Assembly: GCA_950295325.1 (NCBI GenBank)
Contig: OX485808.1
Coordinates: forward strand, 376,501-440,500
Direction: 5' to 3'
Source of the DNA: Polytrichum commune
Taxonomy: Eukaryota; Streptophyta; Polytrichopsida; Polytrichales; Polytrichaceae
DNA: 64,000 nucleotides
Part shown: positions 24,400 to 35,971 of the stretch, piece by piece
Numbering within the stretch: the stretch's first letter is position 1
Layout: every line of letters begins with the position of its first letter
Made by a program: the position numbers and the translations under genes
Notes under the pieces: generated by a model
Seen by the model: the letters and a program-made list of their open reading frames with translations, nothing else
The model's database searches: none
What the model was told of the DNA's origin: nothing

Positions 24400-25503
24400 C
24401 TAAGAGAATATTGACAAATCATTGATCTATAGGTAGATGTGGGTTTCAAAACCGAGTCAATGTATATAGTTCTCTTCATATCATTGTTTCTTCATGTGTA
24501 GTTTCACAATAGACACGAGACTTCGAAATTGATGTACTAGATTGATTATTAACTTACACGAATGAAAATTTATATGTTCTTATTTTCATTTGCTTGGCAT
24601 TGTGTGTGAAAATTGATATGAGGCAATGTATAATGTGTGTGAAGGCATGCGAAGGTGTATAAGTACTTGCACCCATGTGAATTGCCAAATCTTTGTGTCA
24701 TGTAGCCACCCAAAGTTTTGCAAACAGTGGCCACAACTAGGCATGTCCCATCTCAATGGGTGGACACGAGGATTGAACTACAAAGCTTGATGATGGAATT
24801 TAGGTGTGGCCATGTTTGATGGAAAAGGACTCGTGTCACTTGGACTCGAGAATATAGTCCTTGTGGGCCTATTTGTTTGCAATGTAATAGCTAAGTTGGG
24901 TGTACATGGGTGTCATGAATTGTGTGACCTAGAATGGACAACTATCGTTGTGCGTATACATTACTTGTCAACTTGTTGACAAGGAATGAACTTCTACGAT
25001 GATGCTTACAAGGACCAAATAAGGAGATTGTTGAGTCGGTTGAAATTCTTTTACCTATGTAGTAACCGCTTATTACTATCATCCATCAATGAAATACGGC
25101 TCCTATGAAAATGCATATGGTTTCGACTCCACTTGAACTCTATAACTCCTACCTAGATACCACAAGAATAGAGAGTTATGAACCTTATGTTGGTTGAGAG
25201 AATGAGTTTGAGATTGCATGCAAATATTTCTTAACACGTAGATGCACTTGGGGTGAACTCTCCAAAAACTTTATTTATAACTTGTATCTATAGGATTTCC
25301 CTCACACAAACCAAAACCAAATGACTCGAAGGTCTATGTGACAATCCAAATATGAGATGATGTAGCATGACAACATGCGGTTGCCATTTGTTTATTTATT
25401 AATCTGGCTAATAATCATAATTGTAATGTTCAATTAATGTAACTAAGAGCATTTCAAGGGTGTCTCTAAGTTTGCCTATATTTCTCCTTTACTCATGCTA
25501 TGC
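24400..25503. other. Intergenic, possibly 3' remainder of the Tc1 element
   Basis: No gene recognised. The right terminal repeat of the Tc1 element would be expected in the first few hundred bases, but I could not match a candidate to the left side. Confidence 0.5.
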
Positions 25504-25506
25504 TAA

Positions 25507-25868
25507 GGGCCGGTTTACACTACGGTGGAGAAGTCCACCGGTCATGAAAAAAAGGGCGTTTCTCAATTGTGATTGGTCGAAAATGCAACTCTTGACCGGT
25601 GGGTGTTTACACTAGGTGAAGAAAACAATGGTGGTGAACTTTTCTCATGGATGATAAAATGACATGGCGCCACTTTTTGGAGTTGGGCTTCTCCGGAGGA
25701 GGAGTTTCTTGTCTGGCCTCAAGAGGCCGGAGAAGCCCAACTCAATAGAAATATTTTATTGCCTGTAATTCTTCTCCGGCACATCCACCATTTGCCTCAT
25801 ATAACCATGTCTTGGCCAGGCATTCTTGACCGACCGGAGGCCTTCTCCACCGTAGTGTAAACCGGCCC
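25507..25868. mobile_element. PIF/Harbinger (Tourist-type) MITE with TAA TSD
   Basis: 362 bp with perfect 27-bp terminal inverted repeats beginning GGGCCGGTTTACACTACGGT. TAA lies outside both ends (25504-25506 and 25869-25871). A GGSC-type start with a 3-bp TAA/TTA duplication is the PIF/Harbinger signature. Internally, 'accggtca' and 'tttacactagg' repeats extend the pairing near both ends. No coding capacity. The perfect terminal repeats suggest relatively recent activity. Confidence 0.9.
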
Positions 25869-26094
25869 TAAAGTGGATCTAGCTACCGATAGTTGCAACA
25901 CCATTCAAAGTAAATCTAGTCCGACGACCACACAACATTTGAACAAAACCATTTTAAATTTCAGTACAGACGGATCATGTACGACAAAGTGTTAAAAACA
26001 AGCCGTAAAATTATATAAATACTTCTTATTCTTATTCTCCAAGTGTGTTGGTGACTGTTTGGATGTCAACTATGAAACTATTCAATGCAACTTA

Positions 26095-26433
26095 CTACAC
26101 TAAACATGACATTTAGTGTCACCAATTATTATCGTCTCGCTCCACACTAATTGTAAAACCGCGGTATAGTTTCACCAACACCAAATGTTAACCCCACATT
26201 ATTTGTCATTCCTTGTAAATTTTTTTGGGGGTTATAGGGTTGCAGTGTTGCAGTTACTGTGACTTACCGAGTGGTTCTTCATCCAAATTTTGAATCATCC
26301 AACTTGGCTGACGGATGAACTCATCCATCATCCATGACAATATTTGTTCACTCATTCATAAGGAGCGTCATCCGGAAAGGTATCATAGTGACATGAAATA
26401 CCACATGACACCTAAATACCATAGTTAGTGTAG
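26095..26433 (+). mobile_element. CTACACTA-terminal MITE, family 2, copy 2
   Basis: Collinear with 5932-6309 over its whole length, including 'gttaaccc.acattattt', 'actcatccatc' and 'tccatgacaatattt'. Left end CTACACTAAACATGACATTT; the right end read back is CTACACTAACTATGGTATTT. Flanking bases are TTA on the left and TTT on the right, not an exact duplication. Confidence 0.82.
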
Positions 26434-29400
26434 TTTCAATAGGTATGCAAGATGGCACAACGTGTGACTTTCCAAAAACAATTGTTACATGCGATAATTG
26501 TAAGTCTTATACTAGCCAACTACTGCCAAAATTTTGAATAATAAAACGATAATAATTGTAGTTGGCTTTGAGGCAAACAACAAACCCAAAAATGAATTAT
26601 CAACAATAGAATATAAACAACCACAAATGACTCGAGCTCAATGTTAGTGCAATCGATCCTATTCGATGTTGTGGTAGTTGTCTTAATTAATTGTGATATT
26701 GCTACAACGCATTCCATCGGCATTGGTTGTGATGTGTCCGTCGAAGGTGTGTTATATCGTAAAAGGCCAACCTAGCATGTGGTATACATTCAAGAAACAA
26801 CAAGGTTGACAAATGAAGTAGGGAAGGATCCACCAATGTGAGAGTTCAAAGTGTCTAGTAAAACCAAGCATGCTAAATGTTCTAAGAGCATTACCACATG
26901 TTATACATTAAGCACTAACTTTGAGGGTGTTAAAATCAAGTAACTTCGTTTTAGACCGTAGTAGCCCCTTCTATAAACTCCGTGCGTTCACTTTAAATGA
27001 GCACTTCAAGTTACGGGTCTCATTGTCAAATTGGGTTCCTTCAAAACACGGGATTACACATAGATGGTGAGATGCTAATGGAGGAGTTGAAGTCTTCTCT
27101 CCCTCTCTTTAATATGTTGCATTTTGGAAGGAATGAGGTTTTTGAGAAACGGGAGATAGCACTTCAACTTTGGCAATAGCAATAACATGTGGCACTTGGT
27201 TTAGTTGCCCCAACGAGAACTTCAACTTTTATGAAATTATGTTTTATTAAAAAAAAGTTGGTCTTTTGGTCTACTTACAAAATATTACAAAATTTCTATC
27301 TCTTTAATACTATGTCAGAATCCAAAATAAGGTGGATTGATTTTAATAGATCCTTTATTAACTTTCTCTTTTGTTTTACGCTTCCTATGTTTAGGATGGG
27401 AGTACATTCGCAAGAATGAAACCCAAAGGGGTTTTCTAAATGGGGTTTGTTCTTTAGTAATTTTTTCCCGAACCTTGGCTTGTTGTACGAGCCTCAATTT
27501 CTTATCTATCAATATGAATGGAGGTATAAATATATATTCATATACCAAAACGCTCACTTCTCAAAACTTCTCCAATTTGGAAACAATACTCACCTTGTGT
27601 CATCATATGAGCTATTTACTCGGCACAAAGATTTTGTGTGTGTTGTATGTGTTGTAGAGAATTTAGGTGAGTGTAGGTGAGGCTAGATTTCATTTTGACT
27701 TGAAGAAGAAAGCACATTTGACACGTAAAAAGTTTTCGAGTCTTGATCGAAGAGGCAAGCTTTCATATTTTGATTCCAATTACTTTACATTTAAAAAGCC
27801 ATGAGAATTGATTGCCTTCACGACAACTCAAAAAAGAGGCGTGTTTCAATAAACTTTTAGTAGTTTGGCACAATGAATAGAGAGAACCGACAGCTAGTTA
27901 CAGATAAACCAGTTGAGTTTGAGAAATAACCGGTTGAAGTTCAAGACTTAAGAAAAATGACCAATCGTTTTAGAGGAATTTATAGACTACTATTATTAGT
28001 ATTATTATTGTCTAATCATGGAAGAAAATCCGAAAGATGTCAACATGTAAGGAAAGATTAGGATCTTGACCAATTGTGCCCAAAAATCTCCCTGGACATT
28101 GGTTTGGCCACCGTCTCACACCACAATTGGCTAGTGTGATCAACCCCTCATACCAAGTATGCTCAAAATATGACACTCAAGTTCAATATGTGATTCCGAT
28201 TATAAAGCGCATGAATTAGGATACGTATATGAACTAAAAATTTGGAAACTGCAAATTCTTTCAATTGTACACATTCTAGAATTTTTTGTTGCATATGAAG
28301 TCCCCAACCATCATGTCATCCATACTCCGAATGAAAACAAGGTTTGCCCTATTTTGCCCCACCTTGTGAACTTCAACTTAGTGAATGTGTTGATCTTCTT
28401 AAATGAATCTCTTCCCAATTTCCATCACAAAGTTGGCTTCCACACACAAGTGGTGGATTGTAAAAACAATGCTTGGACGAAGCGGGCTCAAAATCCCTTG
28501 TACATCAAGGGCGGTTTGAAAATTTCAAGCTCATTGGAATGCACCCGGGAGCAACCAACCCTTCAAGCATGTTTTTTTTACAATTCATATATGGATTGAA
28601 AAAAATTGACGTCTTAGTCTCAAAGATATTTTCACCTCTCTACAATGTTGTTGTTGGTTTGTAGACCACGTCCATATGATCATACTCCTAAAAAATCCTC
28701 ATGAGCTTCATGATTCAAATGTTAACAAATTTGAATGTAAAAATTCACAAGAAATCAACATAATACAGTGGAGAGTCCAAATATTGTCAAAGTTGTCACA
28801 AAATTTGTGCTTTCACTTAACGAAAGCTCTACAAGCAAAACAAGTCATATGTGGCAAATATGGCAAAGCATTCCACTTTCAATAAGAAAGTTAACAACTA
28901 TACATATCTTATTTGAACAATTATAGACAAAAGTAATTAACATTGTATTTGCTAATCGAAGATTTTTTCATGATTTTGAGACTATTTAAGGATATGGTTT
29001 TCAAATAAAGAACAAGGAAAACACAAAAATATATTCAATATGACTTAATAGATTGATTTGCATGGGTGGCACAAATACATGTCATCACAATAAGAAATTG
29101 AACTAGATATTAAACCATTTGCATTTATTTTGAGACAATATGAAATCTCTTATCAACGAGTATAGTGATAATTATATGTTTTTTTTCCAAAAAATAAATC
29201 CTATAATAGATTGAAGAAGGTTTTCCCACACATGATTCAATTTTTGTCCCATTCCACTCAAACTACCTTTGCCATCCATGGCCTCAAAGTAAGTATTCAT
29301 CAATTTCGATCCCTTGATCATTTAGGGATTAGAGAAAACCTAGATGTCGAAGAAAGCTGAAAGTTTTCAAATTCACTCGTAGGAAATGAAAACTGATCCT

Positions 29401-30062
29401 AAAGTCCATGAAACCAAAAGACATATGCAACTAGGAATACACTAAGGTAGGGTCCAAAAGGCTAATTCCCTAGAGTAGTAGAACGCAATCACTTTATGAG
29501 ATAATGGATAACATCAACATGAAGATCCAGTTGGTAGAAAGGCTTGAGACTACCTAACACCATGTACTAACTGGAATAGGGAAAGTCATTCCAACACAAT
29601 GTGTGCTTCACTTTCAACTACGTTGTAGAGTAGACATGCCTACTTCTGACATAAAAATAATTTGGACACCTATAATTTGAGTGGTACTTGATTAGGTGTG
29701 GATCTAAGAACGAGTACGAAAGAGGCGTGTGTTTAAAAGAGATTAGATTGCATGGCCAAAACATGATAACCATTCTAAACTTGATATTCAACATCAATGG
29801 GGGGAGAATCTATACGAGCATTTAATGAGCACAATAATCTTTGCTTTCGTAATGAATAACATATTCATATGAGCTTCGAAAATTATGAGGAATTTGGTTA
29901 TGGCCTCCTCAATTTTGGATTTGCTAACCATCTTGTACTAATCGCATGTTTCATATTGTAGGAGAAGTGCGGACTAGTTGGGAAAAACAATCATTTAAAA
30001 CCCATCTACCTTAAATGGATGTAGTTGACGATATCATGTGGCCAAATAATGTGTGAAGTCTG
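26434..30062. other. Intergenic, AT-rich; one short shared motif block
   Basis: No gene, RNA or complete element recognised. At about 27884-27952 the motif 'accggttgaagttc' with 'gagaaccgac' recurs in diverged form. A similar block sits at 35057-35110, so a dispersed repeat is probably involved. Frames such as 27337-27657 and 28354-28599 (+) match no family. R3 copy 3 (29615-29965) lies inside this stretch and is listed separately. Confidence 0.5.
29615..29965 (+). repeat. Dispersed repeat R3, copy 3
   Basis: Aligns with 20440-20780: 'ggacacctataattt', 'gtgtggatctaagaacgag', 'cgtgtgtttaaaagagatta' and the terminal 'gtttcatattgtagg'. Diverged and indel-rich, so old. Confidence 0.62.
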
Positions 30063-30200
30063 ACCTTGATAATACGACACCTCGATTATACGACACATTT
30101 CCCATCAACCAAACTTTCTAGTGTTAATTTACTCCTATATTACAACTAGGACGCTCGTTAAACGACACTTTTCAGGTTTGGTTTGTCATATAATAGAGGT
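30063..30200. mobile_element. Short foldback element with repeated ATTATACGACA motifs
   Basis: The left side carries two direct copies of ACCT(T/C)GAT(A/T)ATACGACAC (30063 and 30079). The right end reads back as ACCTCTATTATATGACA, and 'cgttaaacgacac' lies just inside it. That gives an inverted pair about 138 or 122 bp apart with subterminal repeats, the architecture of a small MITE. No clear target duplication, so the class is open. Confidence 0.5.
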
Positions 30201-32390
30201 AATCAATGTGCATAAGTGGTGGGACCCATATTAAGTATATGCCTTGGGATTGTGGAGTTGTTCCAAGGACAAAATGAATCGGAAGGAGAACATGAATCAC
30301 GATCATCGGTGGGTTAGCTTAACTTAACTTAATTCGAGGAGTTTTTTTTAAAACCTTGGTACCAAAACATATGTTGCACTTTTGAATCTTTGGATTGAGT
30401 GGAGGTTAAGAAACGATTGAAAGAAAATAAAATATTCATGTAAACTTAACGAGTTGTTCCAAAATCCTTCTTGACTATTGATTGAAGTTTGGGTGGAGGT
30501 GGCTTACTTAGACTAATTCGTAGGAGAGTCAACGAAGGCGATTGAAGGGTTGAGGTTTGTTAATTAAAATGCCTAATGTTAAGGCTAGGAAAATTCATTC
30601 ACGTATATTGAAAGAATCCAATAGTAGGCTCTAGAATCTTGGTAGCATCATTGGTGGGGACAATTTCATGTTAGAGTTTTGGTGGCCATGTGATGTTTGG
30701 TATTTGAAAAAAATGAAGTAGGGTTAAAGGTTTTAGGTATAACGACTCCTCTCCTCTCCCCTCCTCTCTATGTTAGAATTAGATTTGGAAGTGGGTTAAG
30801 GGAGTGATAATTGCTAATAATCTAGATGATTGGGTAAATCATTTCTTGATTTTTGCGATTGATGGATGGATTGCAGTTGCAAAGATCGATCTCACAACCT
30901 AGGGTCAAATATTGAATGATGTGATAGGAGGGATGTGTTAAAGGCATGGTTGAGTTGGTAGATTTGGCATGGGGTAGAGAAGTTCATTTGAGTTTAGATT
31001 TGAATGAAGAGCCAATGAAGGAGAATGACGTGGATGACTAGCTAACACCAATAGTCAAGCTTCTTGAAGCTTGTGAGCATGCCCGACTACTATCAAATCT
31101 TGTAGTGGAGCACTATTCAAAGTTTTTAATTACAAATGTGATGCAACCTTTTATGAATAGGTTGAACAAGATGTCAATTTACAATATCAACAAACATATC
31201 ATAAGACAATAGAATTTTTTCTACTTTCGTAGTGTGTGATATGATGAAGACATCTTCATAAGACTTATTAATCTTCATATTGTGTGATATTGAGAGCATA
31301 TTTTTTCAATATAAAATGTTCTTTCCTACCTACATATATTCATTACATATACAAAATGATATTTTACATCAAACTAGCCCATTATCTTGAAAAAAACTTG
31401 ATAATACAACATTGGAGGCCAAAGTGTCATGTCATCGAGAATAAAACATTAAGATAATTTGACATTTTTATAGCATTATTCAGTCGTTTGGTTGTGTTTT
31501 GTTCTATATTTAGCATTTGACATGGACCTCCACTGTCTTACCTACATGGGAAGAAACTTAGAAAACAAAAAGATATTGATGCTAATACAAATAAGGAATG
31601 GTGTTGGGATGAATAGTAAGAGTATTGTGAATAGAGTTAGTATTTTCAATAATAATGTTGCTATGAATAGTATTTTCAATGAACAATACCGGGACAAACA
31701 ATGATTATTGTGAATAATGCCAAGAGTTCAAGAGTGAGTTTTCATGCAGGCCGCTCGTCCACCATATTCTAGTGTGAATAAACACAAACCCACCCAAATG
31801 TAGAAAGGATCTAGTGGGGTACGGTTTGTATGTGCCAACAAGCTAATCCTGTCTTCTCAAATCCAAGTGTCATTTACTAACCTCCTCCTCCCGGTTACAA
31901 AAGATGGAGTTCTAGACCAACATTGATTCTCTTGAGTCTTCAACCGGTCTTAATCCTTCAGTGATTGGGACTTCTAGGTAAAGATTCTTTAGTGGGCGCA
32001 TGGGAATTTAGCGGCATGTGTCCCATGGCCCTTGTGAGCCCAAAATGGTGCCCACATGTGGTGATTAACTCTTCGAAACCAATTTTAGTTTGACTTTGAG
32101 GTGTTATGATTATTCACAAAACATAAAAAGAGTGAAGTGTGGTGTGGATTTAAGTTTAGGCATTAGAATGTGTTGTGTGGTTATTTCAAGGTTTGATTTC
32201 AATAAGAGAATGCCTTGATTATGTGAGTAAGGGGTAAGGTGAGGCAAGGTGAGCTCCGCGGGTTAAATGCCCACTTTTGGATCCACCTTGTTAGTTTAGG
32301 AAGGAGGAAGCTTGGTGGATGGGGATTAGTCCCTATTTTGGAGGAGAAGGTTAAAGGATTGTGATTGGAGGTGCTAATCCTCTCACCCTA
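30201..32390. other. Intergenic, nothing recognised
   Basis: G and T are favoured on the + strand at about 30300-31100. No gene, RNA or element with ends is seen. The 70-codon frame at 31492-31704 has no support. Confidence 0.55.
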
Positions 32391-32625
32391 TCCTCACCTC
32401 TCTCTCCCTCTCTCCCTCTTTGCTACTTAAGGTGTTTTTTCTCTCATTTACCTCTCTCTCTATCAAGTGCTCTCATGAGAGCGAGCTCTTAAGAGCTTGA
32501 GCCACGTGTGTGGGTTTATTAGTTTTAGTAAAGTGAAGGAGTTAAGCTCTCTCTCTTGTCCTCTCAAGGAGGTGAGCTCTTAGAGCTTGGAACCATGGGT
32601 GTAGATTAGTTAAGGTTGTTAGTTA
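32391..32625 (+). repeat. CT-rich leader-like tract and an 85-90 bp tandem duplication
   Basis: A pyrimidine-rich run (32391-32470, repeated 'ctctccctct') is followed by two diverged copies of a block. Each copy contains 'gagctctta.gagcttg' and 'gtgtgg/gtag.tta' (about 32465-32525 and 32555-32620). CT-rich runs like this are common in plant 5' leaders. A transcript starting here and reading into the minisatellite is possible but not shown by the sequence. Confidence 0.45.
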
Positions 32626-32792
32626 ATTATTTAGTTTATTAGTCAAAGACTAAAAGAGTTAGCCATTGTCCGATTAAGCATCTTGAGAGGATAACATTTA
32701 GTGTGTAGTTGAAAGGCTCGCATGTGGGCTTTTAACTAATTAGGTGATTAGGTGGATTGTGGTAAATTTTAGTTCGGCTTGATTAAGCTTAT

Positions 32793-33505
32793 GGAGAGCC
32801 GAGGTGGCTAAGCCCTGGAAGCACTGAAGTATGGCTTAAGGCCCTGGAGAGCCGAAGGTGGGTTAAGCCTGGAAGCTCTGAAGTCCGGCTTAAGCCCTGG
32901 AGAGCCGAGGTGGCTAAGCCCTAGAAGCTCTGAAGTTTGGCTTAAGGCCCTGGAGAGCCGAAGGAGGGCTAAGCCCTGGAAGCTCTGAAGTCTGGCTTAA
33001 GGCCCTGGAGAGCCGAAGGTGGACTAAGCCGGAAGCTCTGAAGTCTGGCTTAAGCTTATGGAGAGCCGAGGTGGCTAAGCCCTGGAAGCACTGAAGTATG
33101 GCTTAAGGCCCTGGAGAGCCGAAGGTGGGCTAAGCCTGGAAGCTCTGAAGTATGGCTTAAGCCCTGGAGAGCCGAGGTGGCTAAGCCCTGGAAGCTCTGA
33201 AGTCTGGCTTAAGGCCCTGGAGAGCCGAAGGAGGGCTAAGCCCGGAAGCTCTGAAGTCTGGCTTAAGGCCCTGGAGAGCCGAAGGTGGGCTAAGCCCGGA
33301 AGCACTGAAGTCTGGCTTAAGGCCCTGGAGAGCCGAAGGTGGGCTAAGCCCTAGAAGCTCTGAAGTCTGGCTTAAGCCCTGGAGAGCCGAGGTGGGCTAA
33401 GCCTGGAAGCACTGAAGTATGGCTTAAGGCCCTAGAGAGCCGAGGTGGGCTAAGCCCGGAAGCACTGAAGTATGGCTTAAGGCCCTGGAAAGCCGAGGTG
33501 GCTAA
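32793..33505 (+). repeat. 53-55 bp minisatellite, 13 full units plus a partial, with higher-order repeat
   Basis: Units begin GGAGAGCCGA and end GGCTTAAGGCCCT. They start at 32793, 32846, 32899, 32952, 33007, 33060, 33113, 33166, 33219, 33273, 33327, 33381 and 33434, with a partial at 33487. Units 6-10 repeat units 1-5 almost exactly, so a five-unit block of 267 bp was duplicated. Unit 1 equals unit 6, including the preceding 'aagcttat'. Each unit carries an internal inverted pair (ctaagcc … ggcttaag) able to form a small hairpin. A 76-codon minus-strand frame within it is only the repeat read through. Confidence 0.98.
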
Positions 33506-35610
33506 TTAAATTAAAAGGGTACCTGTTTGGTTAGCCCATTTATATTTGATTAAGCTAAGAGGCTACTCAGAGTTGGAACTAATCAATAAAGCACGAGCAT
33601 ATTCTAGCATCTATCACATTAGATTCCCTGAGACCTTAATTAGCCATGGGAAAGTAGTTAGTACTTTTAGTATAGTTAGAATTAAGGGTGGCCGCAAGGC
33701 AATTGTGTGGGAGCGTGTTTAACCATTAAGGGAGTGTTTTTCAACACTTACATCCTTTTTGGTAGAAAATCGATCACTTATAAAAAAAATGGAGAAAGCG
33801 GAGGACATCCACATTGGCGAAACAAAGGAGGTTAGGCCGATGGAGAAAGCGGAAGACTCTAGCAATGGTCAAGTAACGAAGAGAATAATCAAAGGCCAAA
33901 GGGGAATATCCTTGAGAGCTTGTGTTGCCAAGGCCGCCGGTTGGACCCTTGAGAAGGCCAACGCGTCCCAAAGCCAAGAGGCTACCACTAATAAACAAAG
34001 TGATTCAAAATGATAGGAACGCCTTTGGGTGCAAGGAGATCATTCTTCCGATACAAACAATACATGTGATTCTCAACACCATCACCCGGACTAGGACGCT
34101 TAAGGGTGGTGGGTTTGGCCTCACAACCCTCCACATTCTAGTGGACTGCCATAATGTGGTTGGATGGCGGCTTGTGCTTAACTACATGCAAACACCTCCA
34201 ACCCACTACTGTCTATAATCTAGCAGGCGAGTGGCCTACATGGGATCTCATGGCCCGATCACAACAAACCTTATGTCCAGTTCCAACTATGAAATTGTTG
34301 GGGATTACGTTTAAAATTAGATGGTGGCCCACCACCTTTCACCACTATTACAGGCGGAGATGTTGACATACAATGCCAGAAGTGGTTGGTGTGATCAACC
34401 CCTCACCCTAACTCCCACCCAAATTTCCAAGTATCATCTTGAATATATGAATAGTAAACAAACATTCCCACTTCGTTCAGGGGACCACAAAATAGAATTA
34501 ACATATTCCAAGGTCACGGAACCGGCCCACGTGGCTCTCAACAAGCTTGTGATCTCGCGCGACCAAACGTGTCACATGAAAGAGGGGAGCAAAGTGTCCA
34601 TATTATGCACCGAGAGTCAACATCCGAAATCGGTGCTAATGAAATGAATATTTTTTTTAGGGTTGGGACGGGCGGGGGCCATAATTTGGACGTGAATCGT
34701 TATTCCATCCCTAATAATGATTCAATCCTAGCCTCACAGGGTGTAACTTAAATATCAATTGTTGCTAAGATATGGATGACCATGATATCTATCCGAACTT
34801 TAGACTATTCACCGTTTTGGCACCTTCCTCGGTCAACTCACCCCGCGTTTGACCGCAACTTAAGTGAAGGTGGTGAATAGGAGCGCAAGTTCTATCTCCA
34901 AATGAATAATGTTATATATTCATTGCACGTAAGCCGGAGCCCCATGCTAGTATAGTAGACGGACGGATGGATGGATAATTGGATGATAAATCCCACCCAA
35001 TTTCATTCATTCAAGGCTCGATGTCCGAGGCTCGGGAGTGTACTATACATGAACATGGAGGAACCGACCGTTAATTACCGTGATGAACCGGTTGAAGTTC
35101 GGGACTTCGAAGGGAACTTACCCGGCATTTTAATGGAATTCCACGTCGAAACAATAAAGAGGAAAGACCGAAAGATCGCAACATGTCACAAGTTGGACTT
35201 GGAATGAATTTTAGGATCTTCACTTATTAATGCTCAAATTCTTCATACCTCTATTTCACCCGACATAAAATATCTTGATCCTTAAATGCTTGGGCAATCA
35301 CAAAGTGGTCGGCTTAGGGTCAAAGTGTCGGATCAACAATTTCCTCGCCTATGTTGAAGTTATTATTTTGACGAGATGTTTAAGTTACGTTACAATGCAT
35401 CATTTTAACTGTGGGGATTGAGCATAGGACCTACTTTGTAGATTCAACACTACTGAGCAAAATTGAAATTTGGTTGTCCAAAACGCAAACTGAATTCCAG
35501 GGATATTTCAATCATGTGCTTCTTGTAGCATTATTATTATTATTATTATCATCATCATCATTCTTATGTATGTGGATTCTCTTGCTATGAAATCCGGGTC
35601 ATCACCAAAC
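33506..35610. other. Intergenic; CpG-containing, several unexplained short frames
   Basis: From 33750 to 35210 the sequence is richer in CpG than average. It holds frames at 33759-34013, 33922-34218, 34321-34647 and 34971-35207 (+), of 60-108 codons. None matches a family I recognise. They lie in different frames without splice signals I can defend, so I call no gene. An (ATT)n/(ATC)n microsatellite lies at 35529-35562. Confidence 0.45.
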
Positions 35611-35611
35611 A

Positions 35612-35760
35612 TTATGCATATATGAACATGTAAGATTCCATGTCACTTTCTCAAGTGTTTTCTTACACACTTACCCTTAGGTGACCTTATGTAGAACGAG
35701 GTGGGTCTATCACTCATTTCTCAACCAATGTAAAATTTTAGAAAGTGGTGGTCATGGTTA
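35612..35760 (+). repeat. Dispersed repeat R2, copy 3, interrupted by a MITE
   Basis: Aligns with 19425-19610 ('catgtaagattccatgtca', 'taggtgacc', 'tcactcatttctcaaccaat', 'gtggtcatggt'). The family-3 MITE at 35761-35971 sits at its right end. The sequence resumes with 'gtgtaaagcaaccct', comparable with 'catgtaaactagccct' at 18655. Confidence 0.6.
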
Positions 35761-35971
35761 CTGCACTAAATAGTGTATCTAGTGTCACTTACTATTTGGA
35801 ATTACACAATGCTATAACTATAACATGTGTATCTCATTGCTAGCCAACCAAGGTGAAATTGGTTGTTTGGGCATCATAAAAAAAGCCATCAAACTCTTTT
35901 AAAATAGAAAATAGAAAAAGCATTGTGTAACTCCAAATAGTAAGTGACACTACATACAATGTCTAGTGTAG
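35761..35971 (+). mobile_element. CTACACTA-terminal MITE, family 3, copy 2, nested in R2
   Basis: The inverted arms match 15146-15391: left CTGCACTAAATAGTGTATCT then 'agtgtcacttactatttgg'; the right arm reads back as CTACACTAGACATTGTATGT then the same block. Left flank TTA, right flank TCA. A 3-bp duplication with one substitution would fit, but one case cannot prove it. Confidence 0.82.

Noticed and set aside
33075-33305. 76-codon minus-strand frame with repeated LPGL/LSRALSQTSE-like residues
   Set aside because: It is the translation of the 53-bp minisatellite. The periodicity is at DNA level and the frame slips between units of different length.
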